Assembly (NCBI GenBank): GCA_963799245.1
Contig: CAWCWN010000004.1
Coordinates: 496,001-560,000 of the forward strand
Length of the DNA stretch: 64,000 nt
Reading direction: 5' to 3'
Origin: CAWCWN01 sp963799245
Lineage (GTDB): Bacteria; Chloroflexota; Ktedonobacteria; Ktedonobacterales; Ktedonobacteraceae
Shown here: in pieces, positions 1 through 8,110 of the stretch
How positions within the stretch are numbered: position 1 is the first letter of the stretch
Layout: each line of letters starts with the position of its first letter
Translations under genes and position numbers: made by a program
The notes under the pieces: generated by a model
Told to the model about the DNA's origin: nothing
The model's database searches: none
Seen by the model: the letters and a program-made list of their open reading frames with translations, nothing else

Positions 1-381
1 CAGTGTCGCTACGGGTCGTTCCGCCTGTCACAGGCGACAGATCCCTATGGCTTCAGCAGCCGGATGCGCGCGTACCTGGCAGGCGACTATCGCTGCCTGG
101 ACGCGATCCCGGTGAGCACGGGAGGTACAGCCTTTCAGCAGGAGGTCTGGTCCGCGCTCCGCGCTATTCCAGCGGGAACGACGATGACCTATGGCGAGCT
201 GGCAGCAAGGCTGGGCAGGCCAGGCGCTTATCGTGCCGTCGGGGGGACAAACGCTGTCAATCCTATCGCGATCGTGCTTCCATGTCATCGCGTCGTGGGC
301 GCTGATGCTGCGCTGACCGGCTACGCCGGGGGCATCGGGCGCAAGCAATGGCTGTTGAAACATGAGGGCTATTGCCTTTAG
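1..381 (+). CDS. ogt: O6-alkylguanine-DNA alkyltransferase, C-terminal part (5' end outside window)
   Basis: The frame is open from base 1 and ends at 381, so only the C-terminal ~126 residues are present. It contains the MGMT active-site motif IVLPCHRVVG, where the Cys accepts the alkyl group, preceded by the helix-turn-helix region TMTYGELAARLGRPGAYRAVG and followed by the conserved YAGGIGRKQWLLKHE tail. The family removes alkyl groups from O6-guanine in one irreversible step. It could be a stand-alone Ogt or the C-terminal half of an Ada-type protein; the missing 5' part would decide. The internal ATG at 64 is within the domain and is unlikely to be the start. Confidence 0.93.
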   Translation, partial: QCRYGSFRLSQATDPYGFSSRMRAYLAGDYRCLDAIPVSTGGTAFQQEVWSALRAIPAGTTMTYGELAARLGRPGAYRAVGGTNAVNPIAIVLPCHRVVGADAALTGYAGGIGRKQWLLKHEGYCL

Positions 382-399
382 TAACAAGAGATGCACTGC

Positions 400-465
400 C
401 ATGAAAACCTACACGCTGATCGGGATAGATGGCAATGCTACGAAATTCGACTCCAGAATCGCCGG
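400..465 (+). pseudogene. Possible N-terminal scrap of a small Ada-metal-binding-like protein
   Basis: Right after the alkyltransferase an ATG opens with MKTYTLIGIDGN. This resembles the start of short Ada metal-binding-type proteins often seen near DNA alkylation repair genes (recalled, not searched). After about 15 residues the resemblance disappears, and no zinc-ligand Cys pattern follows, so at best this is a truncated relic. Confidence 0.3.
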
Positions 466-734
466 GTGGGCGCAATTAGAGACACAGTCTGCTGTTGCTG
501 CTTGCTTTTCCTGGCCTTTCTCCTGGCAAACCGCCGTCTTGCCGGCCCCGGTTCCTGTGAGGCCGCGCCCCTGCGAAGCCATCGCAGAGCTACAAGAACT
601 GCAGTTCCCGCGCCAACTGGGGCTTGTCCATAATAGGTGCTTCCCTTTCCTAAACTTCCAACTGCGGCGCATTCTCGCTGCCTGCCGCTCTTTCCTTCCA
701 CGATCGCGGGCCTGCACCCTTTGCGTGCAGAGCT

Positions 735-930
735 CGAGCGCGGCGGCCAGCGAGACGAGCGCGAAGGCATACGACGCGCGGTCGCGCACTTTGCGATAGC
801 GCGAATGCCTCGCGAACGGAAGTTCCGGCAGGTCGAGCGCGGTGATCAACTCGCCGTGCTCGAGCACCGTGTCGCGCTGCGGCTCCTCAGCAGGCAGGCG
901 GTGGAAGTCAACCAGGGGCAGCGTGCGCTC
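735..930 (-). pseudogene. Relic of xanthine dehydrogenase-type FAD-binding subunit
   Basis: Reading leftward from 930, one frame gives ERTLPLVDFHRLPAEEPQRD, then a stretch containing VLEHGELITALDLP and HSRYRKVRDRASYAFALVS, ending near AAALEL. This is typical of the FAD-binding/C-terminal subunit (CoxM/YagS type) of molybdenum hydroxylases. Only ~65 residues of a usual ~290-residue protein remain. There is no start, no FAD-binding N-terminus and no neighbouring molybdopterin or Fe-S subunit. It reads as an old deletion relic. The flanks show no recognisable coding sequence. Confidence 0.72.
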
Positions 931-1038
931 TCCGTATTATTCTTGATACGTATGAGATATTCTGAGACTGAGCGCGTACTGAAAAATTTGCAGGTTAAGC
1001 CTGAACACGTAAAAAAGGATTTTTTCCCAGGACTCGTT

Positions 1039-1611
1039 TCATATGTTTTCATCGCCGCTGTAAGGAGCGTTGTTGCTCTTATGGCGCGCGCGGAAACGGC
1101 GGGCCTTTAAGAGATTGGCGCACTTATCGGTTGAACAGTAAAGCCTGGTACGACTCTTACTCTCATCATAAAAGACCCAGCGACAGTTGGAATTTGCACA
1201 CACTTTGAGACGTCTGGGATCCTGGTAGACCAGCAATTGAGCGAGCGAGGCTGCGACCTCCGCCTGCACCCAGTCCCAGTCCTTCTGCAGTGGCACCATC
1301 TCCAGTTGATACCCTTCCGGATGTTTCGCCAGGCGACGACTCAAAGGCATCTTATGCAGAACGGCATTGAGCGCCACCTGCTCACGGTCTGAGAACTGCC
1401 CCTCGTCCAGGGCCTCTATCAGAGAGCGCAGCAGGTCACGCAGCGCAACGAGGGTATGCAGTGGAGCCTCAGCGGCCGGGCGATCAACCTGCAGTCCCCA
1501 CCTGGCGAGAAACTGTTCCAGCCAGCCTGGCTGCTGCAGGTCATCTCTTACCCAGCGGCCACGGAAATCGCGAAACTCGCTATTGATAAAATCAAGACAC
1601 ATCACATCCAT
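1039..1611 (-). CDS. CGNR/ABATE-type zinc-finger protein, probable transcription regulator
   Basis: This 190-aa protein has the two-part layout of the CGNR zinc-finger family. An N-terminal ABATE-like helical domain (start MDVMCLDFINSEF, middle LVALRDLLRSLIEAL) is followed by a C-terminal finger, CANSNCRWVFYDESKSRTRL then CSTDKCANLLKARRFRARHK. The four finger Cys are present, but the signature CGNR is CANL, so it is a divergent member. These proteins are presumed DNA-binding regulators. A GGAGAG lies 12 nt upstream of the ATG. It is divergently transcribed from the WD40 lipoprotein gene, whose promoter lies in the 226-bp gap. Its targets are unknown. Confidence 0.85.
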   Translation of the reverse strand: MDVMCLDFINSEFRDFRGRWVRDDLQQPGWLEQFLARWGLQVDRPAAEAPLHTLVALRDLLRSLIEALDEGQFSDREQVALNAVLHKMPLSRRLAKHPEGYQLEMVPLQKDWDWVQAEVAASLAQLLVYQDPRRLKVCANSNCRWVFYDESKSRTRLYCSTDKCANLLKARRFRARHKSNNAPYSGDENI

Positions 1612-1716
1612 TATGCTCTAAGCTCTCCACAGCTCTACAGGTAGCACCTCTGCCACCTGCATGTAACTTACTTCATCGTTCGCCCGCTATGCTAGGAAAT
1701 AACTTTCTAAAAAATA

Positions 1717-1745
1717 TTGACAGTTATATTGTGGCATGTTATGCT
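1717..1745 (+). promoter_or_regulatory. Sigma70-type promoter upstream of WD40 lipoprotein gene
   Basis: TTGACA (1717-1722), a 17-nt spacer and TATGCT (1740-1745). It reads toward the gene starting at 1838, leaving a leader of roughly 85 nt. Confidence 0.6.
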
Positions 1746-1837
1746 CTTAAAAGTAACTATATTAAGCAACATTGACCGTTACAATACCAGCCCCTTGATT
1801 GTCGCTCAGTGCATAGCATCAAGAAAGGGATCCACCG

Positions 1838-2968
1838 ATGACGCGTCAACAAACATGTCCGGGATGTCCCTCCCGCCGTGATGTCCTGCGGGGGATGGCT
1901 GGATTGGCCCTGACAATGGGTCTGGATGGGTGCGCCCACGCTCTTTTCTCATCGCCGGCCGCTCTTCCCTCTCCCACCCCCCGACCTCATGGCAGCGTAT
2001 TCTATACCTATCGCGGTCATACCGCTCGTGTATCGGCCGTAGCGTGGTCGCCCAACGGCAGTTACATCGCTTCGGGATCGTTGGATCGCACGGTGCAGGT
2101 CTGGCCCGCCAATCCCAGCGATCATGTTCAGCCTTTTATCTATCGTGGACATAGCGCGGGAGTGGAGACGGTGGCATGGTCACCAACCAGTGATCGAGTC
2201 GCCTCAGGCGGCGACGATAAGACGGTACAGGTCTGGGACGCTCTGAGCGCCAGGCACGTCGCTATCTACCATGGGCATACTGATAACGTGACGACGGTAG
2301 CCTGGTCGCCAGATGGCGACTACATTGCCTCCGGCTCAGCAGATGGCACCGTACGCATGTGGGAAGTCGCGACAGGCAAACAGAGGTACGTCTATCGCGG
2401 CCATCTCGCGGGCGTCACCTCGCTTATGTTTTCGCCCAACGGCCAGCGGCTCGCCTCTGCTTCTGCCGACCATACGGTCCAACTCGTGGATGTCGCGAGC
2501 GGAAAGCATCTGGTTACGTACCATGGCCACAGCGATGTTGTAAGCTCGGTCTCCTGGTCGCCAGATGGGCGGTACATCGTTTCCGGTTCATGGGACAAAA
2601 CGGTGCAGGTCTGGCATGCGGCGACCGGCGCCTTGCTCTATACGTATCGTGGCTACAATGTACGGGCTGCGCAGGCCAATCCCGCCAAAGGGGTCCTCCC
2701 CGATCTCATCTTTGCTGTCGCCTGGTCACACAATGGAAAACGCATCGCGGCGGTTACCCAGGTCTACTGCGGCGATCTCTGCGCAGTCATGCTGGGCTGG
2801 GATGCGCTCACACAGCGCAATTTCACCTTTTACCAGGACGTGCCGGTCTTAGCAATGGCATGGTCCCCCGACGACACACGCCTCGTCACCTCCATTATCG
2901 TCTCCACCCAGGGCCTCCCTCAGGGATCGGAGAAGGATGGTTCATTTGTGCAGATAACGCAGGCCTAA
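1838..2968 (+). CDS. Exported seven-bladed WD40 beta-propeller lipoprotein
   Basis: 376 aa. The N-terminus has a twin-arginine-like SRRDVLRGMAG, a short hydrophobic stretch and LDGC near residue 32, suggesting Tat export and a lipidated Cys. From about residue 50 there are seven WD40-type repeats with the motif Y(R/H)GH...VAWSPDG...IASGS.D.TVQVW. Repeats 1-5 are regular. Repeat 6 carries an insertion with two Cys (YCGDLCAVM) and repeat 7 is degenerate. Such a propeller would be an extracytoplasmic protein-binding scaffold; no enzymatic residues are seen. The repeats closely resemble those fused to the kinase at 8.1-10.1 kb. An AAGAAAGGG ribosome site precedes the ATG. Confidence 0.85.
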   Translation: MTRQQTCPGCPSRRDVLRGMAGLALTMGLDGCAHALFSSPAALPSPTPRPHGSVFYTYRGHTARVSAVAWSPNGSYIASGSLDRTVQVWPANPSDHVQPFIYRGHSAGVETVAWSPTSDRVASGGDDKTVQVWDALSARHVAIYHGHTDNVTTVAWSPDGDYIASGSADGTVRMWEVATGKQRYVYRGHLAGVTSLMFSPNGQRLASASADHTVQLVDVASGKHLVTYHGHSDVVSSVSWSPDGRYIVSGSWDKTVQVWHAATGALLYTYRGYNVRAAQANPAKGVLPDLIFAVAWSHNGKRIAAVTQVYCGDLCAVMLGWDALTQRNFTFYQDVPVLAMAWSPDDTRLVTSIIVSTQGLPQGSEKDGSFVQITQA

Positions 2969-2981
2969 GTCTCCCACGATC

Positions 2982-3063
2982 GGCTAACTGTTGAAAGACG
3001 CCGAGACGCAGGTGTTGCTGGAAGGGATACGCGCGTCCTCCCAGGGGGCCGTGATGTAGCGGA
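2982..3063 (+). pseudogene. Relic of a NarL/LuxR-type response regulator receiver end
   Basis: The frame from 2982 reads G-stop-LLKDAETQVLLEGIRASSQGAVM-stop. It matches the usual receiver-to-linker segment GYLLKD...LL.AIRA...G of NarL-type response regulators. The expected Tyr codon is TAA, one base from TAC/TAT. Only ~27 codons remain, with no DNA-binding domain, so it is a decayed fragment. The rest of 2969-3283 shows nothing else recognisable before the GH65 gene. Confidence 0.55.
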
Positions 3064-3283
3064 GCGCAGCATCTATCTGGCAAGGCGATGCATGCCGCTA
3101 GAGACATCGCTGCGCTCAATGAACAAGCTCCAATGTTGTATGATATTCCACCTACGTCTATTCACTTTCAACCTGAATTGTGTTACCATTCAAGCGCATA
3201 ACAAGGTAAAGACGTTCGTTATGATGACGACGCAATCAGATCCATAGCGCCATCATCGCTATTGCTAAACCAGAGGACCTCCG

Positions 3284-5647
3284 ATGATAGAACATCCCGC
3301 CTTCATAGCCCAGGAATGGAGCATCCGTGAGACAGCTCTCCACCTCGATGTACTGGAACAGACAGAATCAGTGTTCGCACTCTCCAACGGACATCTTGGA
3401 CTGCGGGGCAACCTCGATGAGGGGGAGCCGTACGGCCTTCCCGGCACCTACCTGAACTCCGTCTACGAACTGCGCCCTCTGCCGTATGCGGAGGGGGGAT
3501 ACGGCTATCCCGAGGCGGGGCAGACGGTCATCAATGTCACAAACGGCAAACTCATCCGTCTTCTCGTCGATGATGAACCTTTTGATGTGCGCTACGGCGA
3601 GGTCAAGAACCATGAGCGGGAGCTGGACCTGCGCAGCGGCGTACTCAGCCGCCGCGTCCGCTGGACCTCACCCACGGGGCGCTCAGTCAAGGTGTCGTCG
3701 CTGCGCATGGTCTCGTTCACGCAGCGAGCCATCGCTGCGATCTGCTATGAGGTGGAGCCGCTTGATGCCGCGCTGCGCGTCGTCGTCCAGTCTGAGTTGA
3801 TCGCCAACGAGGCTCTTCCGGACTCCGGCAAAGACCCCCGCTCGGCCTCCGTTACAACAATTCCGCTCGAGTGCGAGGAACATGCCGCCCAGGACACCAT
3901 CGGCTTGCTCATACATCACACCCGGGCCAGCGGGCTGCGCATCGGGGCGGCGATGGACCACCTCGTCGCGGGCCCGCCAGAGACGATCGTCGAGTCCGAA
4001 AGCTACACCGACGTCGCCCGCGTCTCCGTCACTGCCCGTCTGGAGCCGGGCCAGCGCCTGCGTATCGTCAAGTTCATCGCCTACGGCTGGTCCTCGCAGC
4101 GCTCGCGGCCAGCGATCCACGATCAGGTCATCGCCGCGCTCTCCGCCGCGCGCTTAACGGGCTGGGACAGCCTCCTCGCTGAGCAGCGCGCCTACCTTGA
4201 TGACTTCTGGGCGCGGGCAGACGTCGAGCTCGAGGGCGACCCTCAGATTCAGCAGGCGGTGCGCTTCGCGCTCTTCCACGTGCTCCAGGCAGGAGCACGT
4301 GGCGAGCACCGCCCAATCCCGGCAAAAGGTTTGACCGGCTCCGGCTACGATGGCCACGTCTTCTGGGACACCGAGGGCTTCGTCCTGCCCCTGCTGGCAC
4401 TGACCCTGCCGAGCGCGGCCGCCGACGCACTGCGCTGGCGCCACTCAACCCTCGATCTGGCGAGGGAGCGCGCGCGCCAGCTCGGGCTGCGCGGCGCTGC
4501 CTTTCCGTGGCGGACTATCCATGGTGAAGAGTGTTCGAGTTACTGGCCCGCTGGCACGGCCGCATTTCACATCAACGCGGATATCGCATACGCTGTAATC
4601 AACTACATCGGGGCCACCGGCGATACCTCGTTCGAGGAGGAGGTTGGCCTCGAGTTGCTTGTCGAGACCGCCAGGCTGTGGCGCTCACTGGGCCACTACG
4701 ACTCTGCCGGCCGCTTCCGCATCGATGGGGTCACCGGACCCGACGAGTACAGCGCCATCGCCGACAACAACGTGTATACGAACCTTATGGCGCAGCACAA
4801 TCTGCGCGGCGCCGCGCAGGCGGTCAAACGCCACGCACACGCGGCTGGCGCACTCGGTGTGGAGGCCGATGAGGCCGCCAGCTGGCACGACGCCGCGGAG
4901 AAGGTGCTCATCCTGTACGACGAGCGCCTGGGAGTGACCCCGCAGGCACAGTCATTCACCGAGCACGAGGTGTGGGACTTCGCTCATACCAGGCCGGACC
5001 AGTACCCCCTGCTCCTGAACTTCCCATACTTCGATCTCTATCGCAAGCAGGTCGTCAAGCAGGCCGACCTGGTCCTCGCTATGCACCTGCGCGGAGACGC
5101 CTTTACGGCGGAGCAGAAGGCGCGCAACTTCGCCTACTACGAGCCGCTCACCGTGCGCGACTCCTCACTTTCGGCATCCCCACAGGCGGTCATCGCTGCC
5201 GAGGTGGGCCAGCTCCAGCTCGCCTACGACTACCTCGGTGAGACTGCGCTCATGGACCTCGACGACCTGGAGCACAATACGCGCAACGGGCTCCACATCG
5301 CCTCGTTGGCGGGTACCTGGTCGGCCCTGGTCGCGGGCTTTGGCGGCCTGCGCCTGCATGATAGCTCGCTCTCCTTCGCGCCGCGGCTGCCTGATGGCAT
5401 AGAACGTCTCGCCTTCCACATCTTGTTCCGCAGCCGCCGCCTGCGCGTCGATGTAACGGCAACGCAGGCGACGTATCGCCTTCTCGACGGCTCGCAGCTG
5501 CAGGTGCGGCATCACGGCGACGAGATTACCCTGCCTGAACATGGGGAGGTCAGTCGCCCCATCCCGCCCGTGCAGGCGGGAGCGCGGCCCAGTCAGCCCC
5601 CTGGTCGCGCTCCACTCGCGCGCGCAGAGCGATGCTCTGCATCCTGA
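3284..5647 (+). CDS. Glycoside hydrolase family 65 protein, probable disaccharide phosphorylase (maltose/trehalose/kojibiose type)
   Basis: 787 aa, full length for GH65. The N-terminal beta-sandwich starts with LDVLEQTESVFALSNGHLGL, typical of the family. The (alpha/alpha)6 barrel has GYDGHVFWDTEGF and the catalytic general-acid Glu in VTGPDEYSAIADNNVYTN. KQADLVLAM and RDSSLSAS follow, the latter near the phosphate site. A C-terminal beta-sheet domain ends the protein. Family members reversibly phosphorolyse alpha-linked disaccharides to beta-glucose-1-phosphate plus glucose in the cytoplasm; linkage specificity cannot be read from sequence. No beta-phosphoglucomutase gene sits beside it. AGAGGA precedes the ATG. 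The stop overlaps the start of an ABC-2 permease relic, suggesting a deletion joined the two. Confidence 0.93.
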   Translation: MIEHPAFIAQEWSIRETALHLDVLEQTESVFALSNGHLGLRGNLDEGEPYGLPGTYLNSVYELRPLPYAEGGYGYPEAGQTVINVTNGKLIRLLVDDEPFDVRYGEVKNHERELDLRSGVLSRRVRWTSPTGRSVKVSSLRMVSFTQRAIAAICYEVEPLDAALRVVVQSELIANEALPDSGKDPRSASVTTIPLECEEHAAQDTIGLLIHHTRASGLRIGAAMDHLVAGPPETIVESESYTDVARVSVTARLEPGQRLRIVKFIAYGWSSQRSRPAIHDQVIAALSAARLTGWDSLLAEQRAYLDDFWARADVELEGDPQIQQAVRFALFHVLQAGARGEHRPIPAKGLTGSGYDGHVFWDTEGFVLPLLALTLPSAAADALRWRHSTLDLARERARQLGLRGAAFPWRTIHGEECSSYWPAGTAAFHINADIAYAVINYIGATGDTSFEEEVGLELLVETARLWRSLGHYDSAGRFRIDGVTGPDEYSAIADNNVYTNLMAQHNLRGAAQAVKRHAHAAGALGVEADEAASWHDAAEKVLILYDERLGVTPQAQSFTEHEVWDFAHTRPDQYPLLLNFPYFDLYRKQVVKQADLVLAMHLRGDAFTAEQKARNFAYYEPLTVRDSSLSASPQAVIAAEVGQLQLAYDYLGETALMDLDDLEHNTRNGLHIASLAGTWSALVAGFGGLRLHDSSLSFAPRLPDGIERLAFHILFRSRRLRVDVTATQATYRLLDGSQLQVRHHGDEITLPEHGEVSRPIPPVQAGARPSQPPGRAPLARAERCSAS

Positions 5648-5900
5648 TAGTTGGACGCGAGTATAAAAACCGGGTAATGCAGCGCAGCTTTATCATCAGT
5701 ACCATCATCCTGGTAGTTATCGGCGCGTGCGTCCCGACTATTATTGCATTTTGCTGGTCGGAAAAATTGTTGGCATAGGCGCGGCCGGCTTGACGCAGAT
5801 GGCTTGCTTTGTCGTGGTAGGTATTGCCACGCTCTTTGCCGCCATGGGGGCACTGATGAAACGGCAAGATGAAGTTCGGAACACTGCAGCTGCTACGTAT
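5641..5900 (+). pseudogene. Relic of ABC-2 type (NatB-like) transporter permease
   Basis: Three short pieces of one membrane protein lie in order. In one frame from 5650, VGREYKNRVMQRSFIISTII is followed by LVVIGACVPTIIAF. In a second frame from ~5750 comes LLVGKIVGIGAAGLTQMACF, and directly after it AAMGALMKRQDEVRN. These match the first helix, a middle helix and the 'G.L..RQ(D/E)E' segment of ABC-2/NatB permeases, with most of the protein deleted between them. There is no ATPase partner nearby. It is interpreted as a pseudogene reduced by several deletions plus a frameshift. Confidence 0.65.
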
Positions 5901-5979
5901 GAAATGATGCCGCCAGAGTGTACAATGAAGCATAGCTCGTTCCCAGGGCAGCAATAAGTATGGCGAAAGGAGTAACAGC

Positions 5980-6981
5980 ATGTTTCAGCGGATTTTAGTG
6001 CCTCTCGATGGCTCAAAGCGATCCGAAAGGGCCATCCCTTTGGCCGCGCATATCGTTCGCGCCGGCAATGGAACAATCGTCTTTGTATACGTCGTACTCC
6101 CCCCGGTCGAGTTCGGGACGTATTCCGCTGAGCGAACGGTCTCATTAAAGCCGGGAGCTTTCGAAGCGCGCGAGGCTGAAGCGACCAGCTACTTGTCGGG
6201 CATTCTCCTCACGCATGCCAACGAGCTGGGGGCTATCAAAACGGAGATGGACGTAACCGCCGGCGCGGCGGCGCAGGAAATCTACGCGGCCGCCCGCTTA
6301 GAAGCAGTTGACCTGGTTATCTTATGCAGCCATGGGGAGACGGGTCTGAGACGCTGGGTCTTCGGGAGCATGGCGCAGGAGGTCGTGCGCCATAGTCCGG
6401 TGCCGGCGCTGGTACTTCAAGAACATTCCACGCCCCGTCCTGGCCGGGCCTTACATATGCTTGTGCCCCTGGATGGGTCAGCGCTCTCTGAAACTGCGCT
6501 GCTACCGGCCGCACAACTCATTGCGCTGCTAGCCGGCCCCGCGCAGGGTACGCTACATCTCCTACGTGTGGTGGACCTGCCTCCCGCATATGGGAAAATG
6601 AGGAGCCAGGCAAATGTCACCAAAGGCATGGAGGAAGAAGCCAGGCAAGAGGCGCAGCAGTACGTGCAGTCTGTGGCCGAGCGTTTGCGCGCGGAGCTCC
6701 CCGCGGCCCTCAATCTCTCAATCACCTCTTCCGTAACCATCAATACCGATGTAGCTGGAGCAATTATCGCAGCAGCTGAGCGGCCCTGCAGCACTGAAAG
6801 CTCTGGCGGTGCCGATGTGATCGCCCTGGCCACGCATGGGCGAGGCGGTTTGCGACGCCTGGTGATCGGCAGCGTCACCGAACACATTCTCGGCGCCACA
6901 AAACTCCCCTTGCTGGTTGTGCGACCGCAACAGGCAAACGCCGAAAATGATGAGAGACCAGAGGAGGCCGCGCCGAGCTGA
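5980..6981 (+). CDS. Tandem universal stress protein (two UspA domains)
   Basis: 333 aa with two Usp domains. Domain 1 runs from FQRILVPLDGSKRSERAIPL to SHGETGLRRWVFGSMAQEVV. Domain 2 runs from LHMLVPLDGSALSETALLPA to THGRGGLRRLVIGSVTEHIL and LPLLVV. Both keep the G-x2-G-x9-G-(S/T) nucleotide-binding pattern, so ATP binding is expected. Usp proteins modulate survival under stress; the partner is unknown. AAAGGAG lies 7 nt before the ATG. It is convergent with ctaA, sharing a hairpin at 6990-7013. Domain 2 carries a Cys-containing insertion (AERPCSTESSGGADV). Confidence 0.92.
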   Translation: MFQRILVPLDGSKRSERAIPLAAHIVRAGNGTIVFVYVVLPPVEFGTYSAERTVSLKPGAFEAREAEATSYLSGILLTHANELGAIKTEMDVTAGAAAQEIYAAARLEAVDLVILCSHGETGLRRWVFGSMAQEVVRHSPVPALVLQEHSTPRPGRALHMLVPLDGSALSETALLPAAQLIALLAGPAQGTLHLLRVVDLPPAYGKMRSQANVTKGMEEEARQEAQQYVQSVAERLRAELPAALNLSITSSVTINTDVAGAIIAAAERPCSTESSGGADVIALATHGRGGLRRLVIGSVTEHILGATKLPLLVVRPQQANAENDERPEEAAPS

Positions 6982-6989
6982 GAATGAAG

Positions 6990-7013
6990 AGCGGCCCTGG
7001 TGCAGGGGCCGCT
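6990..7013. terminator. Bidirectional hairpin between usp and ctaA
   Basis: An 8-bp perfect stem AGCGGCCC (6990-6997) / GGGCCGCT (7006-7013) with an 8-nt loop lies between convergent genes. There is no strong T tract, so efficiency is uncertain. Confidence 0.55.
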
Positions 7014-7027
7014 TCATCGCTATGGCG

Positions 7028-8008
7028 CTAGGAGATCGTTTTTATCCCTAGCCGCTGGCTATCTACATTCTGGGCCAGCTTATTTCTGCGCCAGGGCCAG
7101 CCAACCTGCAGGCAGAGAAAACAGAGCACCGCGAAGAAGACGGAGATCAGGGTCGTATGGACGAGTGCGGCCAACAACTGACCAGCGGTCCATACGTTAA
7201 ACATGCCACTTACCGCCTGCAAGGTAATTAAAATGAGGGCCCACCAGGCGCCCAACACTATGTCACGCCGCTCGCGATAACGACGAACCACCGTCAGCAA
7301 GAAGCCGAGCACCAGCAGCCATAACAAACCGGCAACGTAGCGGTGGAGGACCTGAATGCCTGCCAGGCTGGTGAAACTGGGAAGGAACGTAGAGCCACAT
7401 CCTGGAATCTGATTCCCACAGCTCGTTACGGCCCCGGTATGTTCGACCAGCGCTCCCGTATATACAACGATATAGGTGTACACGGCCAGTCCCCAGACCG
7501 GGAATTGCAGCCGCGCCACGCCTGAACGCGGCGCGGCTGACTCCTCCTGAGGTCCCCTGTCAACCTGGAAGAGACGGATTGTAAGCAGGACCACGCTGGC
7601 AAACGCTATTAAGGAGAGGCCAAAGTGGGCGGAAAGTATCCAATTGAGCGCGAATGTGCCCTCAAAAATAACGGTAAGAGCTCCTAATGCGCCCTGCAAT
7701 ATCACAAATAACAGGCTCATTGCGGCAAAGAGTTTGACGCGAAAATCTCTGCGATATATGAGCCAGGCTAATACGGTCAGGACAAGCACCAGGAAGCCAT
7801 CAAGGCTCGAGACAACGCGGTGACTGTACTCAATGAGGCCTGCAATGGTAATCACACCAGGGATAATTTGACCGTGACAGAAGGGCCAGGTGTTTCCACA
7901 GCCCCGACCCGAACCCGTCGTGGTTACAAGCACGCCCAGTAAAATGATCAAATACGTGACCGCGGAGGTTATAATGGCAAATATTCTCATCAGACGATGT
8001 GTAATCAC
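7028..8008 (-). CDS. ctaA: Heme A synthase (CtaA/COX15)
   Basis: 326 aa, about eight membrane helices. It has the first-half signature GSGRGCGNTWPFCHG (Cys pair in the outer loop), IEYSHRVVSS (Glu and His heme ligands) and SAHFGLSLIAF. In the second half are SCGNQIPGCGS (second Cys pair), QVLHRYVAGLLW and ALVHTTLISVFF, supplying the other His ligands. The family oxidises heme O to heme A for cytochrome aa3-type oxidases. The start is GTG at 8008 with a weak upstream site; ATG at 7987 is an alternative. No oxidase or ctaB gene lies in the window, so it stands alone here. Confidence 0.95.
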   Translation of the reverse strand: MITHRLMRIFAIITSAVTYLIILLGVLVTTTGSGRGCGNTWPFCHGQIIPGVITIAGLIEYSHRVVSSLDGFLVLVLTVLAWLIYRRDFRVKLFAAMSLLFVILQGALGALTVIFEGTFALNWILSAHFGLSLIAFASVVLLTIRLFQVDRGPQEESAAPRSGVARLQFPVWGLAVYTYIVVYTGALVEHTGAVTSCGNQIPGCGSTFLPSFTSLAGIQVLHRYVAGLLWLLVLGFLLTVVRRYRERRDIVLGAWWALILITLQAVSGMFNVWTAGQLLAALVHTTLISVFFAVLCFLCLQVGWPWRRNKLAQNVDSQRLGIKTIS

Positions 8009-8110
8009 TTCTTTGTTTCCCCGCTTCTCAAGTGCACTTCACAGTGTACGGCAGTGACCGCCGTCAGCAAATAACGTCTGATCTGATCATAACGAAAGAA
8101 TGGCGACTTG

